From positions 83,291,735-83,355,734 of the forward strand of contig NC_051066.1 in assembly GCF_004664715.2 (NCBI RefSeq): a stretch of 64,000 bases of DNA, given 5' to 3'. Below the pieces are notes generated by a model. It was not told the DNA's origin. It searched no databases and was given only the letters and a program-made list of their open reading frames with translations. Below are positions 46,079-57,739 of this stretch, in pieces. A program made the position numbers and the translations under genes. This stretch comes from Peromyscus leucopus (lineage: Eukaryota; Chordata; Mammalia; Rodentia; Cricetidae). The number at the start of each line of letters is the position of its first letter. Position 1 is the stretch's first letter.

Positions 46079-46935
46079 GATTGGCCAATTGGCACAGCGA
46101 AAGTCATGGGAAAATATGTCCACTGGAATTACCCAGACTAAAAGGACTATGCCCAACTGCAAGTTTTACACACAACCAGTGGAAATATATAATAGAAGAA
46201 CATTATGAGGAAACAGTTTGATGTTGGAGTTTCAGTTAAATGCTATAGTTTGGCATATAGCTACACCATTCTATAATATTTACTCTTATGGAATTGAAAT
46301 TACATATTCATGAAAAAATATTAAATAAATCACCATATCATCTTCATTCAAGTTAGCCCCAAACTTTTCCTCTGATAGTTCAATAACAGGAAGATCACAA
46401 ATGAGTCTTGCAGGAATTGTGCATGTGGTACAGGAAGCTAAACACAAGGAGGACACACTCATTGTAAGTGATTTCTGGGGGGAACAAAACAAATCCACAC
46501 AGAAAGAAGCCAAACAGTAAAGACTGGAACCTGGGCTGAAGCTACTAACTGTGATCAGGAACCAGAGTAAAGAAGACAATGCCAGCAACTTTATCTTCAG
46601 TGTGGTACAGTATTGGTTACACAAATGAATACATTTATCCAAACCTATTCTTTCTTTACATACTTTATCCATCTATCTGAAACAAACATCCTTATTGAAT
46701 ATAAATCTCTCTCAGTAAAGTTGAACACTACAAAACAGAAAGCTTATGAGCTGCTGACTAACAATAGCCCACATATTATTCTTTACCACTGGTGAGAAGT
46801 AACTGATAGCTGTGAACTTAAAGCTATATGAATGCTTTCATTTAATTTGCTAAATTAACCAAAATTGGACATTTTATTTGCTTAATAAAAAATTCTTGTT
46901 TAGGAAAAAGAAAAAGAAAAGAAAAATGAAAAAAA
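46079..46935. other. Unrecognised sequence
   Basis: Contains a 128-codon minus frame (46286-46672), the longest in the window, with several Cys and a hydrophobic stretch. I know no family like it, and it lacks a promoter or splice context that I can see, so I leave it uncalled. Confidence 0.4.
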
Positions 46936-47085
46936 GAAAGGCATAAAATTGGGAAGGGGAGAAGTTTGAGAACATCTGAGGGAAAGATGGGAGAATAAGG
47001 GGTGGCTCTGATCTAGATATATTGTGTACATGTATGAAATTAAGAGAATTAAAAATATATAAGAAAATATATAAATGCATTTAAT
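46936..47085 (+). mobile_element. L1 3' tail fragment
   Basis: 'ttgggaaggggagaag', 'gatgggagaataaggggtgg' and 'gatatattgtgtacatgtatg' then an A/T-rich end resemble an Lx-type terminal segment; short and diverged. Confidence 0.55.
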
Positions 47086-47755
47086 AAAATGATATGAACC
47101 AAAGTGCTTTTTAAAGACATAATGAGTGAATACATGGCAAGAGCAAAAATATTAAAAATAAATACAAATTGAAAATGAAAAATATTAAATATCCCCTCAA
47201 TAAATTGCCAGTTATTCTAATGAGAATAATGAGACTTAACATTGGAAAGAGATCACTTTAAAGCTTAATTATATTAAAGAGAAAAAATAAAATGAGCAGC
47301 CAGGAAATTCTGAAGAGTATTTGCAGAGTACTTTCATCATGAAAATTAAAATTAACAAAGATACTGTTACTAAAAATGTTTGAAAATATTGCAGAAACAG
47401 AGGTAGATATACAGAATAAGTAGTCCTAGAAACCAACCCAAATATACATGCTAGTGAATGTCAAATGTATGTATACTACTTCAAGCAAAAAGGCTGAATA
47501 ATCTTTAAAAAATAAGAAAGTATTACACAATCTGGAAGATGAATGAACTTGGGTGTCTTTTTTCTTCCTACATAATGTCCAGATGTCTCAAACAAATGAA
47601 TATATAAAGTAAAACCATAAAGTATGATAGGAAAACCTGAGAGTATTTGGATTATAATGACACAGAAGGGAATTCCTTATTATATGCTTAGTATTACATG
47701 GACTGATAAATTCTACTTATGAAAATTGAAAGTTCTTTGAATCCAGAGAACACTA
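47086..47755. other. Unrecognised AT-rich sequence
   Basis: No named repeat or gene before the target site of the next L1. Confidence 0.45.
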
Positions 47756-48152
47756 TAAAACTAAGTATTTGTCCCTGTGCTTTATCCAACCTTGGTTTCA
47801 ACAATTCTCGCTCATATAAACCCTCCTCTTTCTCACTAATTAGACTCCCAGCGCTCTACTCGGGGCCTAGCCGTGGATGTCTGCATCCAGATTCCTCAGT
47901 CCTTAGATAGGGTTTCTGGCACAACTATTAGGGTGTTTGGCCATCCCATCACCAGAGTAGGTCAGTTCTGGCTGTCTCTCGACCATTGCCAGCAGTCTTT
48001 TGTGGGGGTATCTTTGTGGATTTCTGTGGGCCTCTTTAGCTCTCTGCTTCCTCCCCCTTCTCATGTGGTCTTCATTTACCATGGTCTCCTATTCCTTGTT
48101 CTCCCTCTCTTTTCTTGGTCCAGCTAGGATCTCCCGCTCTCTTTCCCTTGAC

Positions 48153-48696
48153 TGTGGTGGTATTGTGTTCCCCAAAATATTGTGTACTCTAATAAATTTA
48201 TCTGGGGTCAGAGAACAGACAACCACTAGATACAAAGGCTAGAAAATGGTGGAACTCACACCTTTAATCCTAGCATTGCAGAGATAGAAATCCCTCTGGA
48301 TCTCTGTGAGTTCAAGGCCACATTGGAAATAGTCAAGCATGGTGACACACGCCTTTAATCCCAGAAAGCCAGCCTTTAATCCCAGGGAATAGTGGTAGAA
48401 AACAGAAAGATATATAAGGCGTGAGGACCAGAAACTAGAGGCATTTGGCTGGTTAAGCATTTGGCTGGTTAAGCATTTGGCTGGTTAAGCATTCAGGCTT
48501 TTGAGCAGTAATTCAGCTGAGACCCATTCCGGATGAGGACTCAGAGGCCTCCAGTCTGAGGAGACAAGACCAGCTGAGGATCCGGCGAGGTGAGATAGCT
48601 GTGGCTTGTTCTGTCTCTCTGATCTACCAGCATTGACCCCAATAACTGGCCTCGGGTTTGATTTTATTAATAAGAACTTTTAAGATTCCTGCTACA
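48153..48696 (+). mobile_element. Solo LTR, B1-module family, subfamily B, inside L1
   Basis: 544 bp from 'tgtggtggtattgtgttccc' to '...aagattcctgctaca', with a perfect 6-bp duplication cttgac at 48147-48152 and 48697-48702. The uninterrupted L1 sequence at the same site is present in copy D (about 61035-61060, other polarity), which proves the boundaries. It has two B1-head modules and a 16-bp triplet repeat (48441-48493). This is the best reference copy of the family in the window. Confidence 0.95.
48441..48493. repeat. 16-bp tandem repeat in LTR
   Basis: Three near-identical copies of gcatttggctggttaa. Other copies of this LTR family in the window lack the tripling. Confidence 0.95.
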
Positions 48697-48842
48697 CTTG
48701 ACCCTTGCCCTTCATTGTTCCCACTCATGTCCAGGCTGTTCATGTAGATCTCATCCATTTCTCCGTGTCTTTCTTGGGGTCCTGTTTTCCAGGTAGCCTC
48801 ACTGGTGATGTGAGTAGCAGTCCAGTCATCCTTGTTCCACAT

Positions 48843-49420
48843 CTAGCATCCTCCTATGAGTGAGTACATACCATATTTGTCTTTCTGAGTCTGGGTTACC
48901 TCACTCAGTATGATTTTTCCTAGATCCATCCATTTGCCTGCAAACCACATGATGTCATTGTTTTTCTCTGCTGAGTAGTATTCCATTGTGTATATGTGCC
49001 ACAATTTATTTATCCACTCTTCAGTTGAAGGGCATCTAGGTTGTTTCCAGGTTTTGGCTATTACAAACAATACTGATATGAACATAGCCGAGCAAGTACT
49101 CTTGTGGTATGATTGAGCATTTCTTGGGTATATGCCCAAGAGTGGTATAGCTGGATCTTGGGGGGGAGATTGATTCGCAATTTTCTAAGAAAGCATCATA
49201 TTGATTTCCAAAGTGGTTGTACAAGCTTGCATTCCCACCAGCAGTCGAGGAGAGTTCCCCTAGTTCCACATCCTCTCCAGCATAAAGTGTCTTCAGTGTT
49301 TTTTATCTTAGCCATTCTGACAGGTGTAAGGTGGTATCTCAGAGTTGTTTTGATTTGCATTTCCCTGATGATTAGGGATATTGAGCAATTCCTTAAATGT
49401 CTTTCAGCCATTTGAGTTTG
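48843..49420 (-). pseudogene. L1 ORF2 C-terminal end, broken
   Basis: The minus strand encodes the last ~190 residues of L1 ORF2p, the reverse transcriptase/endonuclease of the element, downstream of the RT domain. Recognisable pieces are [42 protein letters not shown] and ILSEVTQTQKDK near the end. The Trp after LWKSI is a TGA stop, and the frame shifts at the C/G run (49161-49167). No catalytic domain is present. It is part of the inverted segment of copy C. Confidence 0.9.
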
Positions 49421-49829
49421 AAACACATGAACTATGAACCAAAGGCTGAGGGCCCCCAACTGGATCAGGCTCTCTGAATAGGTGAGACAGTTGATTGGCT
49501 TGATCTGTTTGGGAGGCATCTAGGCAGTGGTACCAGGTCCTGGGCTCGTTGATGAGTTAGCTGTTTGAAACCTGGGGACTTATGCAGGGACGCTTGGCTC
49601 AATCTGGGAGGAGGGGACTGGACCTGCCTGGACTGAGTCTATCAGGTCGATCCCAGTCCTCGGGGGAGACCTTGATCTGGAGGCGGTGGGAATAGGAGGT
49701 GGGCTGGGGGGAAGGGGAGGGGGCAGGAAGGGGGAGAACAAGGGAATCTGTGGCTGTTATGTAGAACTAAATAGTATTGTAAAATAAAAAAATTTAAAAA
49801 AATTAAAAAAAGCAACCTAAAACTAAGTA

Positions 49830-50455
49830 AAATTATAAACCGTAAAGTGGGAGCAAGTGTTTTCTGTACTACAGCAGACAGTAAATGTTTATAACATATA
49901 AAGAGCATTTGCAAATTATTAGAAAGATGATACAGATGATATGCAAGTGGGACTCAAAGCAGGAAAATAAAGCTTGAGCATATAAATAAGCCTTATGCAA
50001 ACCCAGTGCTGACACTCAGGTCTGAGAAAGTTTTAAATTTTAACTTCATATCTATCTAGTGCCCTCCTGGTTTGTGGTTCTGGAAACTCAGGCCATGTCA
50101 AATGCAGAATTTATCTCTCTCCTCTCCATAATAACCTATATAAGTCAGAAATGACATCTATTCTTTATAATTAAAGCACTTGTAGTCTTTCAAGATCCTA
50201 TCATACTGCTTATAGTATGATTCATTCACTCTTCTAACATTCTAGGAACTGAAGGGAATTAGAGGTTTATTTCCTAGGACTCATATCATGTTATCCATTA
50301 CAGTTATCTCTCCTCATGAAGCTCTTCTTTTGAACAGAAAGCTTATTCTCCCACTTCAGGACTTCATGCTAAGAATGATGTCATTCCAGCTTCTGTTCTG
50401 AGATATTGCCCTCTGTAAGTTATAACAATTACATATGTGTGTTACATTCTCTTTA
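49830..50455. other. Unrecognised sequence
   Basis: No named repeat or gene. Confidence 0.45.
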
Positions 50456-50871
50456 TCCACCTAACCCAAAGGGGAGTTGGCTTTTTTCCATTTCTTGTCT
50501 ACTCTGAATAGTGCTGCCCTGAACATGGATGCTCAGATATCTTTTCAATATCTGGCTCCTATTTCATTTGGAGACACCCTTTATTAAGATGTATGAAGCA
50601 TGTGATAGTTTTATTATTTTTGAAGGTTTTTTTTAAAGGAACATATGGACTGTTCTTTATGGTGACTGCACATTCCCACCAATAACAGCATGCAGTGGTT
50701 TTCTTCTTTCCACATCCCTGACAACTCTTGCTAGGTTTAGTCTTTTTGATAAGAGCATTCTCATTGTGATTGATGTTAACTCATTTTACTTTTCATTTAC
50801 ATTTAGATAATGGATAGTGATGATGATTCAAACACTCATTCACTATTTGCAAACCTTCAATTTTAAAGATT

Positions 50872-51076
50872 TATTTATTTTACTTTATGTGTTTTGCCTA
50901 CAGTCTTATCATGCACCACATGTGTGTATTGTCTGAAGAGATCAGAAGACATATTCAGATCCTTTAAAACTGAAGTTACAAATGGTTGTAAGCAGCCAAG
51001 TGGGTCCTAGGAACTGGAACCTGGTCTTTAGCTAGAGTTGCAAGTTCTCTTAACTAGTAAGACAGCTCTTTGGGCA
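50872..51076 (-). repeat. B2/B3 SINE inside old L1
   Basis: Antisense order: A/T-rich tail 'aaagatttatttattttac', 'aaatggttgtaagcagccaag', 'gtgggtcctaggaactgg' and head 'cttaactagtaagacagctc'. It separates L1 sequence on both sides. Confidence 0.8.
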
Positions 51077-51442
51077 TTTGAATAGACATTAGGTAAATGT
51101 CTATTCAGGTCTGGTAAACATCTTTATTCCTGTTAACTTCTTTTGTTGCTGCTTTTGAGTTTTTTTTAGTTCCTTCTATATTCGGGTTACAAACTACTGA
51201 ACAAAGTTTTTAATGTATTCTCATTTGTTTATTTTTGTTTGTGTTTAGTATGCTCTGGGGACTTATCCCAAAGAAATCCTTACCTATTCAATGTTCTGAA
51301 GTATTTCCCGATTATTTTCTGGAGCTTCATAGCTTTAAGTCTTCAATCCTTTTTGGTTGACTGTGTAACTGCTGAGCCACAAAGATCTAGTTTCATTGAT
51401 TTTATGTGGATATCCAAATTTCTCAGAACCATTAATTTCATA

Positions 51443-51476
51443 CCATTAATTAATTAATTAATTAATTAATTAATTA
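51443..51476. repeat. (TTAA)n microsatellite
   Basis: About eight TTAA units in the old L1. Confidence 0.95.
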
Positions 51477-52125
51477 AGACAAATTCTCCAGAGGATGTAT
51501 TTATAACCCTGTCAATAATTGGTTGGGTTTACCTAAATGAGTTTGTTCTAAGGTCTCTATTCTGTTTCCTTCCTTACTCTGTGTACGTATATTTATAGTT
51601 GTATCCTGGTATTTTGATTAAAACAGCATTTTAGTATATGGTAAAGTCAGGTACCTCCTGCTTTGTATATTTTGCTCTTTGCGTCTTTGTCTATTAAATT
51701 TTAGGGTCCCATAGAAATTCAGTTTTAGTTTTTCTTCTTCTATGGAGAATACAAATGTTTTAGTAGCAAATCTACTGAATTTTTATTAACAATATTGATT
51801 CTTCTCATCCATGAACATGGGATGTCTTTCTATCTTTCCTCTAAATTTGTTTAATGGTATTTTATTCTCTTCATTGTAGATTATTTTTCCTCTTTGGATA
51901 AAATATTTTGTTTTTCTGTCAGTTATTTTACCTGGAATATTTTTCTGAATTTCTGTTTAAGATCGTTTCCAATTATTATTATCTACCAATTTTCCATTGG
52001 TGGATGGTAGTACTACTAACTTTAGTTTGTTGACTTTACTTCATATAACCTTGCTAATTTGTTTATTAGTCCTAAGAATGCTTTGGTAGTTTTATCTTTT
52101 CTACATGTAAGATATGGCATATGCA

Positions 52126-52282
52126 GCCAGGCAGCGGTGGCGCACGCCATTAATCCCAGCACTCGGGAGGCAGAGGCAGGCGGATCTCTGTGAGTTCGAG
52201 GCCAGCCTGGGCTACCAAGTGAGTTCCAGGAAAGGCACAAAGCTACACAGAGAAACCCTGTCTTGAAAAATCAAAAAAAAAA
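52126..52282 (+). repeat. Young B1 SINE inside old L1
   Basis: Full B1 from 'gccaggcagcggtggcgcac' to 'ccctgtcttgaaaaatc' with an A tail. It has the 'ccaggaaaggcacaaagcta' segment seen in the other young copies. A perfect 16-bp duplication beginning agatatgg lies at 52110-52125 and 52283-52298. Confidence 0.97.
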
Positions 52283-52440
52283 AGATATGGCATATGCAAA
52301 CATTAACAAATTTTATTTCTTTTTCTTAAATTTAATGCTCATTGTTTTGTTGCCTGATTGCTTAGGATAGGATCTTGAACTGGGTTGAATAAAGTGGAGA
52401 AAGTGGCCATCTTTATCTTATTCTAGATATGAGAGACAAA

Positions 52441-54340
52441 GTGTTCTGTTTTTCTCTAATCTATACAGTGATAGCCATTGGATTGTATACAAACACACAC
52501 ATACAAACACACACACAACTGTTTTATGCTGAGATACATTTCTTATTTATATATATTTTCATGAAACATGTTGAATGTTATCAAACGCTTACTCTGAACA
52601 TGATCATATGTCTTTGATTCTTCATGCTGCTGATGTTAATATTACATAGATGTAGATATGTAAGACCACCTCTAACTCTTTGTGATGACCGTCATACATT
52701 TTGATGGAAAAAATCAAATTATATGTATTCATATAAATTCATTCATTCACATAATATCCTAAAACTAATATTATGAACTGGTAACACTAGCTTTTAGGGA
52801 ATGAAATTAGATAAAATATTAAAAATGAAAACAGAAAATTTCCGAGGTTTACATTTTGTAAAGATAGAAATGTGTGTGTGTAAAGTAAAAGAATAACTAA
52901 TAAAAAATAAAGAGTAATATTTTAGCAAATCCTTTCATCAAGTTAAGAAAGTTAAGCTCAAAATAAGATACATATATTGTACTTTGAAAAAAATAATAGT
53001 TACCATACAGAATTTTTATTTTTATTTATTTTTGGTGTTTTGAGACAAGCCATCATGTGATTTTTATGCATGAGTTACACTTACACCATCAATGACACAT
53101 GCTTATATCCTGGTTAAAAGGATCTGTGGTTTGAAGAATTTTTATTTCTCATATAAAGGCAAAATATTCATTCTACTATGAAAGTTACTACGTTCAGTCA
53201 TGGCAGTTATTGGTACTTGCTTTTGTTATGTGTGTGGAAGAGCATGTCTAAGTCATAACACAGACTCAGAATTTATCTCAACCCCTCCTTGTTAGGCAGA
53301 GATTGCATGCATCTTCATATAATTAAGCAGATTCCAAAGCTGGGAGGTTTTGCTTTGAATATGGCTGTACAATGTGTAAGGTACATGGCCTTTGCTAATT
53401 TGTGTAGGCTTCCTTTGTTACTTGTTGTGAAAATAAAAAACACATTGAAAAGTACTTAATGTTGCATCTGACATATATTTCCAATTACGAATGCCTATTA
53501 TCATTATCTTTGCTTTTGTTACCATTAATGAGTGACCCTGGTCTAGAACTCAGGTCTCAGTGAAAACAATGTTCACTTCATTTTACAGAAGAATTAATGA
53601 AATTATATGTTAGGACACCATTAAACAACAATTTTTAATATTCTGCCAGAAATATAAATAGGAGCTGAGTGAAAAAAGACGCTATTGGCTAGTAAAGGTT
53701 TTCTTCTATATCAATCACACGTTAGTTTCCCTGTCTCTGGATCACTCCTAATTGAAATTGAAAGCTCAATTGCTGACAGTCCTGTAACTACATTAGCTCT
53801 GGGGAAGTCAGCTATTAATAGTGTTGTGCAGCACACTAATTTTATGGACAAATTAATCCACTGAGAGGGGAAGGGTCACAATTTTGGTCAAAGACATCAA
53901 TTTGTTTATATAGGACACTGAAGAGATTTGTCATCACATCCTAAATACATTTGTTATTAAGTCTCTTGAGGGTAATCCTCACCTTCTATGTTCCAGTTTG
54001 CAATGTTAGATGTCATGACATCTCCTAAAAAGGAGCACTAAATGAATAGTGGATAAATAAGTAGATGAACTGTATAGCAAAGTTGAAGCAGGTATTCCTT
54101 AGTTCTTTGAAGAATGGGGTGCAGATTATTCATGCATTTGGGGATTTAGGATTAGCCTTGATGTGGCACAGTTGTGTGATGTTGCCTTTAAATTATAGCC
54201 AAGGTAAAATCATCAAATCAGGTTAATGAAATGCATTCTTATATGAGAACTGATGATAATGCTCTCATCATATTGTATTTTAAGAATCTCCCAAATAAAA
54301 GACTGTATAAAAGTCCTGTAGAAAAGTACCAGGAATTATA
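52441..54340. other. Mostly unique sequence
   Basis: 1.9 kb with no repeat I can name and no gene. The stretch 53660-53930 is less AT-rich and contains CAATTAG/TAATTG-like cores; it could be conserved non-coding DNA, which needs comparison with other species. Confidence 0.45.
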
Positions 54341-54346
54341 CATGTG

Positions 54347-54673
54347 TATTGTGTGGATTGATTAAGGCAACTCCACATAGTTAAAAAGGAGGTTTATTTT
54401 GGGGTAACTTACAGCCAGTAAAGGGGTTGGTTACAGGATCTAGGAAAGGTGATGTGCAGTCCAGCAGTGTTCTCTAGAGAACTCTGCTTGGTCTACCATC
54501 CAGCATCCAGGATCACTAGGAATCAAGAGACCCAGCACATCCGGATCTCAGGTCTTAAGGGCTCCCATCTTGGCCCCACCCTAGGGGCAGGTCATAGGTA
54601 GGCGTGGCAGTAACCAGAAGCCTCACGAGGGGTAGTACTTCCAGGTCAAAGCTGGAACAGCTACCCAACTACA
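54347..54673 (-). mobile_element. Probable solo LTR
   Basis: 327 bp between two copies of catgtg (54341-54346 and 54674-54679). On the minus strand it starts 'tgtagttgggtagctg' and includes a C/G-rich promoter-like part ('ccccaccctaggggc' in plus) and an AATAAA-like signal ('ccaaaataaacc'). The far end reads '...acacaata', so the terminal CA has changed to TA. The family is different from the B1-module LTRs. Confidence 0.7.
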
Positions 54674-54679
54674 CATGTG

Positions 54680-55090
54680 TGCATGTTTTGTCTTGTGTAA
54701 GTGGTCCCTAAGATATGCCTAAATGGAAAGAGAAATAATTCACAGAGCATTTGAAGCATGATGGATCTCTAGGAATTGTTCAGGTGAAGAAATTTCACAT
54801 TTTCTCATTGTCCTCATTTGCATTTTCACAATAAGACATTATTTGACACTTTTTTTTTCAGAATTCAAATTCAGCATTCATTTGTTTAAATACTTATTTG
54901 TTTCCCACCCTAGAGTTTAGGATTCTTCAAAGCAGGTTATCCTTACCCAGATACAGTCAATTTTATTACAAGCTCACAATACCCAGCTGTGTGTTTGACA
55001 ATACATAGATATTACTAGATGATTGTAATGCATAAATGAATAAAAATGTATTTTGTCTGTTATATTTATACTTGCTTAGAACAGCTTGGT
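54680..55090. other. Unrecognised sequence
   Basis: No named repeat or gene. Confidence 0.45.
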
Positions 55091-55091
55091 T

Positions 55092-55093
<2 letters not shown>

Positions 55094-55140
<47 letters not shown>

Positions 55141-55163
55141 TGTCTGTCTGTCTGTCTGTCTGT
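55094..55163. repeat. (GT)n(CTGT)n microsatellite
   Basis: About 22 GT units followed by six CTGT units. The Cys-Val and His-Thr rich frames over it are artefacts. Confidence 0.95.
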
Positions 55164-57735
55164 GTATTCACAATCCATAATGGAAGTTACAGATATCAGG
55201 GTGATTCTCCTAGAGGTCATGGTGCAAAGACCAAGAGGCAGATGTAATGTGGCCTCATTAGCTTCTGCTATTTCCAATCCCTTTCACGGATCCAATTTAA
55301 AATGCACTCCATATGGAAAGAGGCTTTTGAGACTTCAAACCATTGGGTTTCTCCCGTTGCCCAGTCGATATTCTTTATAGTCTTTGTATTAAGTAACTTT
55401 TCCATTCGGTGTCTGTGCCTCAAAGTGGACCACCGTTGCTGTTCATTCTTTTATTTCAGTCTCACAGATTTAAATCCTTTGATTCACTCAAATCTTACTT
55501 TAAAAGATAAGGATCTTTACTGGGGGTTTTCTTTGATCTTTTTTGGACAAATTTAATATACCACATGCTAATAATCCACTTCTATTAATCTACATATATA
55601 AGGAATTGAATATACTTGTTAACTGAAACATATAGTCAAAATGAGAAAAATGACAAAAAAAATGATTATAAGATGACCTAATTCCACTCCTATTGTTGAG
55701 GAGGAGGAGGAAAGAGGAGCCAAGTTAGTGGCTTAGCAGAAGTTTCAGAGTAAATTTTCTACATAGATTTTCAAAAACCTCATCTTCAAACACTCAGGAA
55801 AATCAGAGCCCAGAACTATGCTATTACAATGGGTTCCCTCTTATTATCTTAAAGACCATTTTAACATTTCCTTAGATGAGGAAACATCTTTTCAGACTCC
55901 TAGTCAGTCACTGGTGAGACAAACACAGCAACTGAGCAAACTCAGAAACAATGATACTATTGCAGAAAGCCCAAGATTTTGATAAGGGCACCACAGTGAA
56001 AAGCATGCTGGGATTGTTTTCATTTTACATATTGTGTGGGACTTAGTTAATAACAACTATTTTACTTGTTTCCCTACACTTAGACCAAAAATATATAAAA
56101 TGCTCATTTATATAAGTGATTTGATCACTTCAAACTAAAGGTCTAAATGGACAAGACATCCAACCTAAATTCAGCAACAGATGCTTTTTTCTCTAACGTA
56201 CACTTTTGCAATAAATTTACGTAGGAAGGAAAGTGGACAGATGGTAATGCAAGAAGATATTATTTCACTGATTAATTGCTTGGCCTTGAACAGGCTCTCT
56301 CTGCCTTTTAGTGTGGGATTATCCACAAAGTAGTTCTGCTTTATGGTCTTCATTCTGTAGTAAGTTCAGAATAGAAAAATATTCCTCATTTTTTGAAATG
56401 ATCTCTATGTAACCACACTGGATGAAAATAAATTATAATTAAAACAATGCAACAATTTCACAAAATCTCTAATTACACTTATAACAGTAATATCTAGGAC
56501 AACAAAGAGTGTGCTTTGTGCCTGGCAGTGTGTTAAAGCAATAGGAATAAAAAGCTATAACACCCTTATGAGAAATGTCAGTGGTCTGTCAAGAGTGGAA
56601 GGACAAAGGAAGGAAGGAAGGAACAAAGGGAGGAAATCAAAGGGTGAAAATTAAAATTCCATTTGGAAGAAAATGCATAAAATTATAAACACCTGTTCTT
56701 TCAGAGACAGTTATTTTTGGGTGCTGAATGATGACATTTTCTAATTTTCTATATACTATTATTGATACTTCAAAATTATCCTCAATAGTTGCTATTCTCA
56801 AAAATGAAGTATACTGATGCATCAGTTTTCAAGAAAAATCTAAGAAGTCCATAGCAACTGGGATTATCACAGTGGGCAATCATCATGTGTAATCTATTAT
56901 TTGTTTCACACAGTGTGAATACTTGCATCAACAATCACTTTGTGACCACTGAGAAATATTCAAGAGCATTCAGAACTTCTTGTTCCCATACCACATCTAA
57001 AATGCCCATCCATTCTGTGTGTAGAAATGCCTAAAATTTGATTTTGAAATTAGTGTTTTAGTTGTCTTACATGAAGAAAAAAAGACCCTGAGCTATTTCC
57101 AAGAAGTTAACATTTTCCAGAAATTTAGTTCAGTAGCTTGCAAACTGGTTTTGGGTTTTCCTCCAAAGAACACATTAAAAATGTCTGGGGACAAATTTTA
57201 CCACTGTGATTGAGTCTAGTTACTACTGGAATATCCTAGGAAGAAGCTAGGAGATGCTGAAAACCTTATAAAAGACACAGAACAGCTCACCCACCTTAAC
57301 TCATCCAGTCCAACAAAAAAAAAATTATACAGTTCAAAAATGTCTAAAAATAGATCAAGAAAATAATTTAGTATCATTTTTGGCTCTGAGAAATATTTCC
57401 CCCATATATGGAGAGCATTGCAGTTGGAGGTTGGCAGAGATCAAAATATAGAAGAGAGAAGACAAACAATATTCAGAGTTCATACTTTATTGAAGCTCCC
57501 AGGGTTTCTTATCTATAAATAGAAAATGTGGGTATCAGTCACCTAAACATCATTTCTTCTTTTGCTAAATGTGAATGAAATCACAATTTTCTCATAATTG
57601 GGGTCTGATGAAATAAGCCTTCATAGATAGTCTGTCAAAACTGCAACTGCAGTTAGTGATAATGCCCTGACAAGTGAAGAGATTAAAGAATAGAATGGGG
57701 GAGAGCAGTGACAATGATGGTACTAGGGACAATGA
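55164..57735. other. Mostly unique AT-rich sequence
   Basis: 2.5 kb with no named repeat besides a (GGAA)n patch near 56603-56622. The 84- to 114-codon frames near 55036-55556 have no recognisable motifs. Confidence 0.5.
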
Positions 57736-57739
57736 CTAT

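Larger units (their letters stand above)
47768..49817 (+). mobile_element. L1 insertion with 5' inversion (copy C)
   Basis: A perfect 12-bp target duplication taaaactaagta at 47756-47767 and 49818-49829 bounds the whole unit. Its right part (about 49421-49817) is plus-strand L1 3' UTR ending in an A-rich tail. Its left part (47768-49420) is the upstream L1 piece in reverse: 3' UTR start at the left and ORF2 C-terminus at the right. By comparison with copy D about 15 bases of L1 were lost at the inversion. A solo LTR (48153-48696) sits inside the inverted part. About 1.5 kb of true L1. Confidence 0.9.
50456..52440 (-). mobile_element. Old L1 (L1M-like) ORF2 region, antisense
   Basis: About 1.6 kb of ancient L1 read on the minus strand. 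Antisense landmarks are 'tgaatagtgctgccctgaac', 'cattcccaccaataacagc', 'aaatgtctattcaggtc', 'tttgagttttttttagttcc', 'gatttatgtggatatccaa'-like sequence, 'tattgattcttctcatcc' and 'tttgtttattagtcctaag'. B2 and B1 insertions and a (TTAA)n tract interrupt it. It has many stops. Confidence 0.8.

Noticed and set aside
46286..46672. 128-codon minus-strand open frame, the longest in the window
   Set aside because: No recognisable domain, no signal peptide I can defend, no splice or promoter context. One frame of this length is expected by chance in 64 kb read in six frames.
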